Shown here one piece after another: positions 42,086-53,656 of a stretch of DNA of 64,000 nucleotides; the stretch's first letter is position 1; each line of letters opens with the position of its first letter. The position numbers and the translations under genes are program-made. The stretch lies in assembly GCA_022575985.1 (NCBI GenBank), contig JAKSXM010000040.1, forward strand, positions 13,162,001 to 13,226,000. The letters run 5' to 3'. A model generated the notes under the pieces. The model did no database searches. It was not told the origin of the DNA and saw only the letters and a program-made list of their open reading frames with translations. This DNA comes from Anagrus nilaparvatae. Taxonomy: Eukaryota; Arthropoda; Insecta; Hymenoptera; Mymaridae.

Positions 42086-45000
42086 ATGTTTGATGTGGAA
42101 TCAGAGTTTTTGAAGATAGAGGAGGAGTTAGATCGCCTTTCTGGTTTGATAAACAGTCAAACAAGTCTCAATGAATTTGTGGCGCGTTGCGACGATACTG
42201 TAAATCGCTTGAAGCTTTTTTTTTCAAACGAATATGCGCCAATGGATGTTAAATTTTGTTTGGAATCTCTAATGTTTCGAATAATATTCAAGAAAATATT
42301 TGCTTTGGAGAAAAATTCAAATTTACCAGTTGCAATTCAAGAGACACAATCGATTTTTCGAAGTAGAATTCGTACAGGCTTAGTTGCAAATCTTCGAAAT
42401 GTAGATGCCAATACTTTTCTGGATGCCTCTGAAAATGTAATTCGTATCTTTGTTGAAAAAGCTTTGAAAGAATTAAAAAATATAAAAGTCAATGTAACTT
42501 TTTATGCTGATTTTGAAATATCGGAGAAAATTGAAGAAAAGCAGTTTGCTGTAAAGTATAGCGAAATATTTTCAACTACGAATATAAGAAAGTGGATTGG
42601 TAGGGCGAAGGAAGAAATTTTGATGGCAATAGATGATTTTGAAGTTCAGCGCGAGAGTGGATGGTCATTTAAACAAGCGAAGTTTTTAAGTATTAATATA
42701 GTAAAATATTCACCATTATCCGCTGGTTCTTATTTAGATGTGCCAGACTGGGTTTCAAAAAGTAGAGGGGTGATTAATATTCAAACGGACGAAAACAATT
42801 GTTTCGAATTGTGTCTTTTGGCCGCATTGGAAATCCCGCATATTACGAATCTCCATTTACCTAGAAAATATGCAAAAATAAAAAGAAAAAAGTATAATTT
42901 TACTGGTACGTCTAATCCTTTTAAACTCAATCAAATACCTATATTTGAGAGAAAAAATAAAATATCCATCAATGTGTTATTTATTGACAATGACACAGAG
43001 GGGAACGTAATTATTGCGACCGCACACTTGTCTAAAAAATTATACAAAAAACACGTTAACTTATTGATGATAACATCGGAAAATGGAGTAAATCATTTCT
43101 GTTTGATTAAAGATCTGTCGTGTTTTTTGCATCGTTTTTCACCAAACGGTAATAGGAAACGATATTATTGCGATAGATGTCTACATTTTTTCTATAAAGA
43201 ATCAAAAATGATTGTTCACAAGGAAGCTTGTAAAAAAGTAATTAAATGTGCAATTACGTTACCCCGTGAAGGAGAACATGAATTAAAATTTAAAAATCAT
43301 AAAAGACAATTAAAGGTTCCATTTGCAATTTATGCTGATACCGAAGCAATTTTTACTAGAGATGTTGGTGAAAATATAAGCACAGATGCCTATAGACGTG
43401 ATGAAATATTTTCATTGGGCTACTATTTGAAATGTGATTTTGATGATAAATTATCTAACTACTATTTTCATCGCGGCCCTCAATGTGGAAACTGGTTTGC
43501 TCAAGAATTATTAAAAATTGCTACTCAAGTACAACAAGTAAGTTTTTTAAATTGAAAAAAAATGAATGAATACAAGTATTGATTTTTATTTCAGGTCAGG
43601 GCGCAACAAAAGAGTATGAATTATGGGGCAGCAGAGCGTGCTATACAGGAAGCACCTGTCGCAGCATGTCACGTTTGTAATAAGGTGTTTGCAGATGGTG
43701 AGATACGAGTCAGAGACCATTGCCATTTAACAGGTATTTGGGATTTTATTTTTGTTATTTTTTTTCTATTATTTATAAATATACGTATATATGTGTTTAA
43801 TTGTAGGAACATATAGGGGGCACGCATATTTCGGGTGTAATTTAAACTATAAGAACGTTTATGATATTCCAATTTTAATGCATAATTTAACCAGGTAAAA
43901 AAATTTTTTTTTATAAAAAAATTTTTGATCAAAAAAATGTTTTGTTTTTTTTTTACAGATACGACATGCATTTGATAATTACTGAAATTGCTAATGAGAT
44001 TCCTGGACAGATTGAAGTGATACCCCATAATACTGAGAATTAAATATGTGTCAGAAAACGGGTGGATGGAACGGGGATTTGCTTTAATTTTATTGATTCG
44101 TACAAATTTCTAGCTTGTTCAATAGAGAAACTCGCGCATTATTTACCGAATAACCAAAAGACTATTCTAAGAAAATATTTCCCAAAACATGACGAATTTA
44201 ATATGCTAACCCAAAAATCAGTGTTTCCATACGCTTTCGTGGATGGTTTAGGGGCTTTAAACGAACCGAGACTCCCTTCAAAAGAATTATTTTATACACG
44301 TTAACAGAGAGCCATATTTCAGATGATGATTATAATAGGGCAATCAGCACTTTTGACTTTTTTAAATGCCAGAGCGTCGGACAATATTCAGATTTGTATT
44401 TGATGACGGACGTCTTGCTTTTATCAGACATTTTTGAATCATTTAAATCGAGAATGATTAATTCACACGGATTAGATCCCCTCCACTACATTACATTACC
44501 AGCATTCAGTTTTGACGCTATGCTTTGTTTTACGAACGTAAAATTGCAATTGCTGACGGATATCGAAATGGTAATTTTTTTTCAAAATGCGATTCGCGGT
44601 GGGTTAAATTATTGTTCAAAAAGATACGCCGAGTCGAATAATCATTACATGGTGTCAGAATTTGACCCCGCGAAACCAGAGACTTACCTTTTTTATTGCG
44701 ATGTAAATAATTTGTTTGGACAATCTATGACGGAGCCTTTCGGGCACTCAGAATTCAGCTGGCTACCTCCAGAATCCTTAAATATCCTTAAAATTCCTGA
44801 TAATTCAGATTACGGATATTTTATAGAAGCCAATTTTAAAGTTCCTCAAGAAAAACACGACTTTTTTAACGATTTACCATTACTACCTATTAGGGACACC
44901 CCTCCGAATTCCAAGTTCCCATAATTAATGACAACACTTGAGGACAAAACCCATTATGTTTTACATTATAAGACTTTCCAACAAGCCATAAAATACGGAT

Positions 45001-45430
45001 TACAACTCCAAAAAATACACAGAATATTGAGATTCAGATAGTCTCAATGGTTAAAGTGTTACATTGATTTAAATACAATTTTTCGAGCAACTGCAACAAA
45101 TGATTTTGATAAAAATCTGTTTAAGCTTTTAAATAACGTAAGTTAAAAAAATTTTTTTTTAATTTAATTTTTATGTTTAATTTTTTTATATTTTTTAGTC
45201 AATTTTCGGAAAATTTTTGGAAAATCAACTATGCAGAAGAAAGATATACTTGAAATGTCAGTATCATGGCGCTTTTCGAATTCAGGTGTATGTTTCTAAA
45301 CCAAATTTTCACAGACTGACAGTAGTTTCACCAAATCTTGTTGCTTTTGAATTGAAAAACTATTGAAAATGCCACGCTCAAATCTCTGCTATAAAGAGCT
45401 AATTCGCGTTTGCATGTCCTACATTCCAGT
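42086..45430 (+). pseudogene. Polinton protein-primed DNA polymerase B with four introns
   Basis: Exon 1 42086-43537 (484 codons) contains the N-terminal region WSFKQAKFLSINIVKYSPLS, a zinc-finger-like YYCDRCLHFFYKESKMIVHK and the exonuclease motif FAIYADTEAIF. Canonical introns: 43538-43594, 43734-43806, 43895-43958 and 45138-45198; all rejoin in frame (for example HCHLTG/TYRGHAYFGCNLNY and LLNN/SIFGK). Polymerase motif A is FYCDVNNLFGQSMTEPFGHS; the KxxxNSxFG-type motif spans the last intron. TAA at 44041, a frameshift at 44300 and stops at 44923 and 45040 disable it. The motif C region (DTDS) is absent, with loss of similarity after about 45430. Confidence 0.8.
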
Positions 45431-45613
45431 AAGTGATTGTGTTCGTATAAACACCACGAATTTTTATTGAAAATGGACGAATCTTGAGATAAACTTATTG
45501 TAAATAAAACCCGTTACTAACAAAAATAGTATCAATGCAAGCAAAGTTTTAAACGCTTGAATTTACACTGGTCGTTGTGTAACTGGTTTTCAATGTACAA
45601 AACGTTGATTTTT
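45431..45613. other. junk between polymerase and the next gene
   Basis: No recognisable coding sequence; the polymerase C-terminus should be here and has been lost. Confidence 0.4.
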
Positions 45614-46000
45614 TTATCCATTACAGTCAAGTGATAATTGATTTTTCAGATAGAATGCGTTTCTAAGTGCACAGACGTTGGCGTATTTTTTGTGTTCTAT
45701 GCAGGAAATGCCGTTTTTTATTTCTTTAATTCTGTAGTTAACACCATAAACCTCGATATTCTGGGCGTTAATGCCAAGACACTTTAGAAATTCCTTTTTT
45801 TGATGACCCTTAACAAAAACGATGCAAATGCCATTTTTCGAGTTCAAGCTGTTTTGTATTTTGTTAATTGAATCGATGAAGGGTACGGACCCTAATTTCC
45901 AGAAGAGACCGTGGTAGCGTCGTTCAAGCCACTTGATATTTTTCAAGTCCCTGCTATTTAGTTGGATGTCTGGAGGGGGTTTGAAAATAAAATGGCACAT
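45614..46000 (-). CDS. Polinton-associated conserved protein, unknown function
   Basis: 128 codons, open, on the minus strand. Motifs HFIFKPPPDIQLNSRDLKNI, WLERRYHGLFWKLGSVPF, CIVFVKGHQKKEFLKCLG and the final CIEHKKYANVCALRNAFYLK (His/Cys pairs that could bind metal) are those of a protein that recurs beside insect Polinton polymerases. The fold is possibly nuclease-like, but that is a guess. It appears complete at the C-terminus and may be slightly short at the N-terminus. Confidence 0.5.
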   Translation of the reverse strand: MCHFIFKPPPDIQLNSRDLKNIKWLERRYHGLFWKLGSVPFIDSINKIQNSLNSKNGICIVFVKGHQKKEFLKCLGINAQNIEVYGVNYRIKEIKNGISCIEHKKYANVCALRNAFYLKNQLSLDCNG

Positions 46001-46093
46001 GCGCGAGTCCTCTGTGATGACGGCGAATTCTTTAATTATGTATTCCTCTCCAATCTTAAAAATTGCATGTCTGCAAAACCGGCCATCTCAGAA

Positions 46094-47311
46094 CTAATTG
46101 TTTTCGACAATGTTCGTTAAGGGGATGTAAATCGATTGTTCCATCACCATTAAACAAAAAGTAGTACAATTTTCACTCGTTATATTTTCGTGAAATTCAC
46201 ATTCCAATCTAACGTCAATGGATCCTACCTTTAAAACGGGTTCGACAAACATGCAATTGAATACAAACAGAGGGTAATTTTTATCAAAATTATCAACTGA
46301 GAGGGCTGTTTCGTTGGCGTCTCTTCCAAGATAAAATTTTCTAAAATCTGAAAACGATTTATACGCCTCTGAAATTTTATTCTCTGCAAAATCATAAAAG
46401 TGTTGTTTGTATGGAATTGACTGCGAGTTTAAGTGCAATTTGAGGTTTCGAATTTTCATAGAATCGAAATGCGTAAAATCTTTTTTCAAATTGTCAGTCC
46501 TGCCATCAGAAAATACTAAAATGACAAAAATTATTCGGTTGCTTAGAGCCAGAGACTGGACTTGCCAAAAGAATTGATTCGTTTTAGGGACTTTTGGATG
46601 AACAAAAAGTTTGTGGCTTCTGAAATTCATTTTCAGCGGTCGTCCATTTTCCAATATTTTCAAAAATTTCAAACGTTTTACGGGTGCTAATTCGACATGG
46701 GGTACATTCAAATAAACATTCTTAAGAGTAATTGCAACAGTCTCAGCGTTTTTCTCACTGAAAAAGCAATTTGCGTCGGTTCTGGATCTTTTTAAAACAA
46801 TTTCCGGTTTAGCAAAAGCCACAATTTTTGTGTAATCGGCACAGAAACCGAATATTTCTTTTAAGGGTAAACAATAATCAAATTTGGGATTGTTTTTTAA
46901 TATGTTGTCGGAGGGGAACCATCCTAAGCTCGTTGATTATTTAGATTCGCACCCGCTCTTGAGAAGCAAATATTTGATGTTTGCCACAACTTCCAAATCT
47001 TTTACAGAATCAACGCAATGACCGGAAATTTCAAGCCTTCATTCTTCGAAGAGATAGAATGGATAGTTTTTAACAGTTTTAACACCCGTTTCCGTATGCA
47101 TGTTTAAAACTCCTGATACATAAATGTATCCTTCAACAAGATGTAAAAATAAATCGGAACATTGTATAGGTATTCTAATTTCATCAGATCTGCCAATTTC
47201 ATTGGGGAAATATGGTTTGTAACGGTGGTAATTATACCCAATTATGGATTTATCGTCCAAAATTTTCTGATGCACGTTTAAAATGTCCATTTTCACGAAC
47301 TTTGTATCCAA
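46094..47311 (-). pseudogene. Polinton double jelly-roll (capsid-type) protein, frameshifted
   Basis: Two frames form one protein. N-terminal part 47311-47039: YKPYFPNEIGRSDEIRIPIQ and LVEGYIYVSGVLNM. Then a stretch with a stop near 46945 (GFCADYTKIVAFAKPEIVLK begins the next block). Main part 46822-46094: FVHPKVPKTNQFFWQVQSLA, RNLKLHLNSQSIPYKQHFYD and VGSIDVRLECEFHENITSEN. The block HVELAPVKRLKFLKILENGR and the final PLTNIVEN match the double jelly-roll-like family of insect Polintons. In complete elements such proteins would build the virion shell. Confidence 0.6.
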
Positions 47312-47440
47312 GAGTTTTTAAAAATTTCACGTTTTTTTTCACTTAAACACGCTGGTTTTTTTAATGTTTCCTCTGCAACTATTGCAGGCTGAATGTCGTT
47401 GCGGAACAGACGTCCAGAATTATATATTTTAGGCATTATT
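47312..47440 (-). CDS. small conserved Polinton ORF upstream of the jelly-roll gene
   Basis: ATG at about 47436 gives MPKIYNSGRLFRNDIQPAIV followed by AEETLKKPACLSEKKREIFK, about 47 codons, running into the start of the jelly-roll frame with a frame change near 47320. It may be the original N-terminus of that protein. Confidence 0.35.
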
Positions 47441-47453
47441 TTATTTTTCTAAG

Positions 47454-48242
47454 ATGCAGCCGTATATTTATAGGTTCCTTGCGAAAATCGATCAGCCTTC
47501 CGTTTTGGTCGTGCAGAGTTAAAGTGATATTGCTGATTTCGTTAGTCGACACCGGCAAAAATATTAAATATGAAGAGTAATCGTGTATTCGAAATCCGGG
47601 TGGTTCTAAGACCGACAGCTAATGCAGAATTTGTGACTAGTGGGAGTTGAGTTGAGTTTGAATTGAGTTCAAAAACGAGTTGGAAATAAGCGAACAAGAA
47701 ATTTCAATAGTTTCGACAACTAAAATCCTAATAATGTCTTGGCTGAAACATTTTTTAAATGGCTCGGCTTTCTGGCTTTTGTCGAACCCGAGAATTCGAC
47801 CTATATTATTAGGTTTTGAGAAATCGACTAAATAGCGGCAGATTAATTCACACTGAAAAGTCGTACTATGCCCAATGAGAATTATGGCTTCATCTCCTAA
47901 ATCAATTTTTTGGTCTGGGTTTAAGGGATGTTTGGAATGATCCAATTTCAAAGCTTGCTGTAAAAATTTCTCAATATCTGTAATCTCGTACGCACCTTCC
48001 GGAATCTGTATAACTTTTTCAGATGAGCCATCAAAGTAATAAAAGCAATTGTTCCTTGAATTAATGTTGGACACGGAATTCCAAAATTGAAAAGATAAAA
48101 AAGCTAATTCGTGTGCCCCGTCGAGTAAAATTGGTGGAAAATATTCTGCCGAAAGTATAGATGTATTTCCAGAAAGTTCGAGTACGAATGACATGTTTAA
48201 ACTAAACTTGATTTCAAAAATTCGATACAAAACAGATCGCAA
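47454..48242 (-). pseudogene. Polinton minor-capsid-like (penton-type) protein
   Basis: The main frame 48242-47637 has MSFVLELSGNTSILSAEYFP, IQIPEGAYEITDIEKFLQQA and FSKPNNIGRILGFDKSQKAE; the LLGF/ILGF motif after SKPNSIG is diagnostic of this insect Polinton family in my experience. A frameshift near 47640 is followed by VSTNEISNITLTLHDQNGRL and IDFRKEPINIRLHLRKIK, its usual C-terminus. The internal Met (about 48192) is the likely true start. In intact elements it would form capsid vertices; that role is inferred from the family. Confidence 0.55.
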
Positions 48243-48500
48243 TTGGTTTGACTAATTTTTTGAAATCTTTCTCTCGTATGTATAATGTTACAATTAGTAA
48301 TATATTCGACAAGTTCTTTTGGAGGGTTTATATTGCCAAAACTGTCAAAATAAATTACATTACTGCCATTTTTTCTTTATGTGACCCAGTGGGTCCGTGG
48401 GTTATTTTTATCATCCAAGTTTATTATAGCACACTCGTTTTTAAGTGGGCGTTGGGGCAAAGCATTTCTCATATAAATGCCGCGAAAATCTTTTATATTT
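48243..48500. other. intergenic
   Basis: Short spacer between oppositely placed Polinton genes; no feature. Confidence 0.4.
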
Positions 48501-48875
48501 TTAGCTAATTTGAAAAGCTGACCAGCATTTTGCTATTTTTGTCTTCGTCCACACTTTTTTTTTTAAACCTTTCCCCCTCTTGTACGGCTTTAAATGGAGA
48601 CCTTTACCTTGGCTGGCAATTGTCTCCATTGCCAAATTATGACTTACCTTTTCATCGGATAATTTCCTGTTTTGTTTTAAAACTTTATGAGCTTTATAAA
48701 GGTTAGCAGCTGCACCAGCTGCGGCCGCGATAGGCGCCACGTATTGCAAGAAACTCCACCGCCGAGTGGCCAACGGAAGCTTGCGGCAGCGTTTCTTACG
48801 CGTGCTCCTACGCTCCTCATACCAGTCTTCTGTTTTAAACCAATTAAGGACGCAACCGTAAGCGCCGAGGCTCAT
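48501..48875 (-). CDS. basic Polinton virion-type protein with GKGLxLKPYKRG motif
   Basis: 124 codons on the minus strand. A basic N-terminal part (RRSTRKKRCRKLPLATRRWS), a small-residue hydrophobic segment FLQYVAPIAAAAGAAANLYK that could be a membrane-active helix, and the motif GKGLHLKPYKRGKGLKKK near the end. Insect Polintons regularly carry a protein with this Gly-x-Gly-Leu-x-Leu-x-Pro-Tyr repeat; the mixture of a basic character and an amphipathic segment recalls core or minor-capsid proteins of adenoviruses, but that is analogy only. Confidence 0.5.
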   Translation of the reverse strand: MSLGAYGCVLNWFKTEDWYEERRSTRKKRCRKLPLATRRWSFLQYVAPIAAAAGAAANLYKAHKVLKQNRKLSDEKVSHNLAMETIASQGKGLHLKPYKRGKGLKKKVWTKTKIAKCWSAFQIS

Positions 48876-49272
48876 TCACCCAAAGATAAATCTGCCGCGA
48901 AAATTCGCTTTTTAGCCGCTGAAAATAGCTCTTTATCGGCTTTGTGGCGTGATTTTAAATCTTTAAAATTATGATATTGGATATCATGCGTCAAACACGC
49001 TGAATCGAGAGGATACTTTGCTTGTATATTGTTCTTAAGACGAGTTTCCAAACGGGTAACTGGACCTTTTGAAGAAAAAAAAAAATTTTATACATAAAGA
49101 CGTGAAATTTTTTTATAATACTGCACTTACCGCAATAATTATACGTCGGCAAATGTATCTCTCGATTCAATTTTCCAAGAAAATTATTGAACATGCGTTT
49201 ACCGTGAATGTCGAATTGCAACTGACTGGACAAGTATAAAAACGTTCACATTTATGCCCTAGTTTTCAGTAA
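48876..49272. other. spacer between Polinton genes
   Basis: Nothing firmly recognised; overlapping frames on both strands are unconvincing. Confidence 0.35.
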
Positions 49273-50041
49273 AATGGAGTTTGTTGACCAGAAAAAAAAA
49301 TTCATAACGTAAATTACTATATTTCAGGTAGTTTGAAGCTACCTCCTAAAAATGGCAAGCTTTTAGGGGGTAGCTTGCGAGCAATGATCTCTGGGCCGTC
49401 AAACTGCGGCAAAACTAACCTATTAATTGCTTTAATAAATAGTCTATTCGGTTTTCATTTTTACCAAGTAGTCATATTCACAAAAACCCCTTTTTAACCT
49501 AAATACGAGCTTTTGAGACGGATTTTCGATCATTAAACATTAAAAAAAGTTGGATTAAATTTTTTTACAAGCGATGCAGAAATTCCGGAACCCCAAAATG
49601 CCAAAAGACATACGCTTATGGTATTTGATGACGTCATAAATTGCACTCAAAACGCTGCTAAAACATACATGTGTTTAGGGCAACATTCTTTCACCGGTTG
49701 TTGCTATTTATCGCAGACTTATTCAAAAATACCTAAGCAACTAATGCGGGATAATATAAACATGATTGTTGTATATCCGCAAGACGATTTAAATTTGAAA
49801 CATATTTTTGACGACCACGTGACATCGCATTTGTCCTTTAGCCAATTTAAAAAACTTTGTCACAAATGTTGGTTGAAAAAACATGGGTTTTTGGTGATAA
49901 TGAAGGAATTTGATGCAAAGTACGGTATGTATCGTTGCGGGTTTAGTTCGTTTATTCTCTTAAACCAAAACGATTGTCTAAAATTAAAAAAAAATAATGT
50001 AGACTGCGAAGTTAATCCAGCAAGCTCGTTCGAATATTCGT
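49273..50041 (+). pseudogene. Polinton FtsK/HerA-type packaging ATPase
   Basis: LPPKNGKLLGGSLRAMISGP with the P-loop GPSNCGKTN (about 49391) opens the domain, and LMVFDDVIN (about 49618) is Walker B. GQHSFTGCCYLSQTYSKIPK and RDNINMIVVYPQDDLNLKHI are typical of Polinton ATPases. Stops near 49495 and 49535 and a frame change before 49618 disable it. The 5' part may begin at ATG 49273 with a small intron ending TATATTTCAG, but the frames do not agree. Packaging of DNA into the capsid is the expected role. Confidence 0.7.
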
Positions 50042-50920
50042 AAAAAATATAAAGCATTAACACATCACGAAACGCAACTCGATTTAATGGCAAAAAAAAC
50101 TTTTGCCCCCATAATTGAACCGTTAAAAAGCATAGCAAAAAACAGGAAGATAAAAATTTGATTGATTTTAAAGAATGTGAAAAAAAAGAAGATGAAAATG
50201 TAATGGATTTGGTCGATATTTCTGATGCTATCACTAGCAGAACCAGTAATGTATCAAAAAAACGCAAACAGGTTGATACCTCTTTTTTTGCAAATGAATC
50301 TCTTATAGATAACGAAATTAAAAGACCAGCGCACGCACCTGCTGAATTTACAGAGCTAGGTCCTATTGCGGGTAAACTTTTTCAAGATTTAAAGTTAAAC
50401 CTAAGTAAATATGATAATGTCTTTGGACGGAAGGTTTCCGGTCATTCACATATACTGGGTTCGAGACGATTAATTATGACAATTTCTCAGTTGGTACAAA
50501 AACTTACACGGGTACAAAAGGATTATTCTCTTTGATATATAACAAAAAACCGCAACCAGAGTCCTACACGGAAGCTAATAAGGCTGTATACGGTGAAATT
50601 TTACGCTATACAAATGCACATTAACAAAACGCTCAAGAAAATAAAAAGATTTTAGCTTCTAAAGGTGAAAAATATGTCAATATCATACGGGATTTAGTAA
50701 ACGTACCGTTGGCAACCGGACGTGGGCTAAAGAAAAAAATAAATAAATATACTCTTATGAATTCTAATAAAAGTATAAAAGTCATTTTCGTATTGGGACA
50801 ATCCAAACGAATTGGTAGACAGATTAAAGCTTCTAGTGACAGAAACACAAGCTGGACATAATTTTTTGGATAACGAAATTCATGAAATAATTGAAGAATT
50901 ATCGGAAGCTCGATATATAC
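50042..50920 (+). pseudogene. Polinton-associated protein (DUF8207-like), decayed
   Basis: Read through frameshifts: an N-terminal segment HHETQLDLMAKKTFAPIIEP, an acidic middle (50158-50535), NVFGRKVSGHSHILGSRRLI, then in another frame TYTGTKGLFSLIYNKKPQPE and EANKAVYGEILRYTNAH, and finally LKLLVTETQAGHNFLDNEIH with EIIEELSEARYI. The last two blocks are hallmarks of a protein that accompanies insect Polintons and that I believe is now classed as DUF8207. It usually lies immediately after the ATPase, as here. Function unknown. Confidence 0.55.
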
Positions 50921-50937
50921 ATTAAAAAAAGCATGCA

Positions 50938-51250
50938 AAATGAATAAGTTTGGTGAGAAATTGAGAGAAACTTCAGCTTTTTGATCACAGATTTTTCAGC
51001 TTTAAGCAAAAGATTCACAAATTTAAAGTTAAAACTCGAAGCTTTAAACCCTAGTAATAATCTTCGTATTGATTCGAGGTTAGGAGTTTTGGAAGAAATT
51101 TTGGATGTGGCTCTCAACCAAAAAGAACCTAGGAGTAATTTACCATACACATAGATCAAAGAATTAATTTCAAAGTTTTTCCCCAATTTCAGTTTACGTA
51201 TGCGCATTTTAGAAGAGCTTTTAGCATTAACCGTATCCAAAAAATTTTGA
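50938..51250 (+). pseudogene. small coiled-coil Polinton protein
   Basis: An open stretch in one plus-strand frame gives FSALSKRFTNLKLKLEALNP, NLRIDSRLGVLEEILDVALN and LRMRILEELLALTVSKKF with leucines at coiled-coil spacing. A TAG near 51150 breaks it, and the start is unclear. Confidence 0.4.
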
Positions 51251-51289
51251 AAATTGAAAATCCAAAGCCTTGAATAATTTTTTTTTTTT

Positions 51290-51845
51290 CAAACTAAATA
51301 AAATGTAATTTAAAAAAAATGATCATGTATCGAAAATTGAAGAGCTAAGGTCTTGATTTTTTTCAAACTAAATAAAATGTAATTAAAAAAATGATCAAAT
51401 AAAAAATTTTTTTAAACTAAAAACTGTGTTGTTATTTGCGTTAAATAATTTACAAAGTTATTAATTTCAACACATTTATCGTTTATATTTTATTTTTTCG
51501 ATACATTTTTTTTTGTTATAAAGTTCTTATGACTAAAAAATTAAAATCTATCGTTTAAATTAATTTTGCAATAAAGCTATTCTAAGTATCCTAAGTCTAA
51601 AAAATGAATGAAATTTAAAAAATCATAATTTTTTTCTTACATCGGTACAATTTTCGTTAGTTAATTTGAATACATTTATCGTTTAAATTTTATTTATAAA
51701 ATTCTTATTACTAAAAATTAGAATCTATCGTTTAAATTAATTTTGCAATAAAGCTATTCTAAGTATCATAAGTCTAAAATGAATGAAATTTAAAAATCAT
51801 AATATAATTAATAATTTTTTTCTTGAATCTGTGCAATTCACTTTA
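51290..51845 (+). repeat. tandem direct repeat of about 178-bp period
   Basis: Two units (about 51535-51710 and 51711-51845) share ATCTATCGTTTAAATTAATT, TTGCAATAAAGCTATTCTAA and GAATGAAATTTAAAAATCAT. Just before them TTTTTTCAAACTAAATAAAA is also doubled (51284, 51358). The same sequence, inverted, is at 63785-63960, so it belongs to the outer part of the large palindrome. Confidence 0.65.
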
Positions 51846-53013
51846 TAAAAGTGACCAAACATTCAAGAGGTCTTAAAAGCTACTACCTGGGAATTTTAAA
51901 TTTGCACTGTGAGAAAAGGTGAAAAAAAGGGGTAGATTTAAACTTTATGAAGAATTGTAGTCCACCATTAAAAAAAAAAAGCCATCCTAAAAAACTTTAA
52001 ATAATTTTTTTCAAACATAGGCACTACCCACTTTCTTAAATGAAGATTTACACGAAAAAAGTAACACCTCTTTTTAAAATAAGCACTACCTACATAAATG
52101 AATAATTTACACAATTGAAGATACTCCCTTCCATAAATTTAAATTTAACTTCAAATAAAAAATTTTTACAGGGAAAATGACTTTTAAAATTACAATTATT
52201 GCAATCAATCGATTAATTGTACATTTATTTAATCAAATCCATTTCAATCCCACCTCCTTCTACATAAAATTACAACAATGTATTACAATGTATCACAATT
52301 TTATAATAGAAAAGACAATAGGAAACAGAGTTAAAAAATTAAATTTAAAAATATTATTCATATCTTCTTTCGCAGTTTATCGTTGTTTTGACATTTTAGT
52401 GAAAAAAAAAGAAATAAAAAATGTATAATTTCAAGATAAATATTTTTTTCTTTAAAAAAAACGAAATCTTTTTTACCATTAAATATATATCAAAAGCAGA
52501 TGTCGTTAGTTACAAGGCATTCATGTCAATAGTTACAAAATATTCATTGCTTTGTCATAAGTGGCTCCATAGATTGGAAATTTACGCTGCTTGGAATCAT
52601 CGAGTAGATTCGACATATATGAGTAAATAAAGCTCGTTTTGTTATCTCCTCGGAGATTGATATTCAAACGCCTAATTTAAAAAATAAATTTTTATTATTA
52701 TTATAAGCTATGACAATAATCACTAAAAAAAAATAATTTTTATGAAATTTATGAAAAAAAAAATAATTTATAAATACCTAAAATCAATGCATTTTTAACA
52801 CCTAAACCTCTAATGAAAATTTCAATAGATTTATGTAAAATGATTGATTAATTGATTCATACATTGATTGATTGATTGAATAATAATAATTAATGATTGA
52901 TTAATATGAATAAAATATAATTGCGAAAAAATTTTAAACTATAACTACAACTACTAATTAAAAGCATCTACTAAATTTACTACATAATAAAATATAACAT
53001 TTAAATTTGATTA

Positions 53014-53279
53014 TTAACAACAACACATATATAAAATAACACTAGATAAAACTGATATTATTAAAAATAATATCCCAAAATAAAAATGACTCCTGCATTC
53101 TATTTTTTTGATTTCATACCAATTAGAAATTGGGATAACCACAAACCAACTAAAATTCTAAAATAAAAATTTTAAAACAATAACACCAATAAAAATCCAA
53201 AAATAATTAAAAAACTTACTATTATAAATAAAAAAAGTAAAATCGTATAAGCTAAAGCTTTTTTTACAGTTTTATTCAT
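53014..53279 (-). CDS. two-exon small membrane protein, left copy
   Basis: Exon 1 53279-53220 (MNKTVKKALAYTILLFLFII), donor GTAAGT, acceptor ATTTTAG, exon 2 53157-53014 (NFSWFVVIPISNWYEIKKIE, then CRSHFYFGILFLIISVLSSV and a Cys-Cys-Cys end): 67 residues, no disablement. Two hydrophobic segments of about 18 residues flank a conserved loop, WYEIKKIE. The right-arm copy keeps the same exon structure and differs mainly by similar residues. I do not recognise the family; a two-span hairpin membrane protein is the structural guess. Confidence 0.55.
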
Positions 53280-53656
53280 TTTTTTGATGTCAATTGCGCA
53301 AAATTAAATCATGCACTAATGCATTTTACTTTAATTAGACATATCTTTAACTATGAGTGACAATAATTTTATTGTACGACAAATATTTTGCAAAATACAT
53401 AATTATAAATATACACACTTACAACTATGTAAATAAATGCAACTTTTGTTAAATCATATAAAATATAAATAAAACATTTTTCTATAGAAATATGATACAT
53501 ATTCGCATAAAAATAAATATAACTAGATGATTAATATAAATTTTTAAAAATCTATGATTTTAAAAAAATAGAACCCACCTTTAATTTACCAAAATAATTG
53601 TATTCCGCAGGTGATAATTTTTGAAGGTTTCAAATGTAAAAAAAATATTTGCTTAA

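Larger units (their letters stand above)
40040..51260. mobile_element. decayed Polinton/Maverick
   Basis: An assembly of genes characteristic of Polintons: protein-primed family B DNA polymerase, adenain-like cysteine protease, capsid-type double jelly-roll and minor-capsid-like proteins, a packaging-type ATPase, and small proteins always found with them in insects. Almost every gene carries a stop or frameshift. I found no retrovirus-type integrase, no terminal inverted repeats and no 6-bp duplication, so the ends are lost or unrecognised. The two sides of the polymerase may derive from different Polinton lineages. Confidence 0.8.

Noticed and set aside
41949..42164. Minus-strand ORF with a poly-His run
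   Set aside because: It is produced by the (ATG)n repeat and the antisense of the polymerase start.
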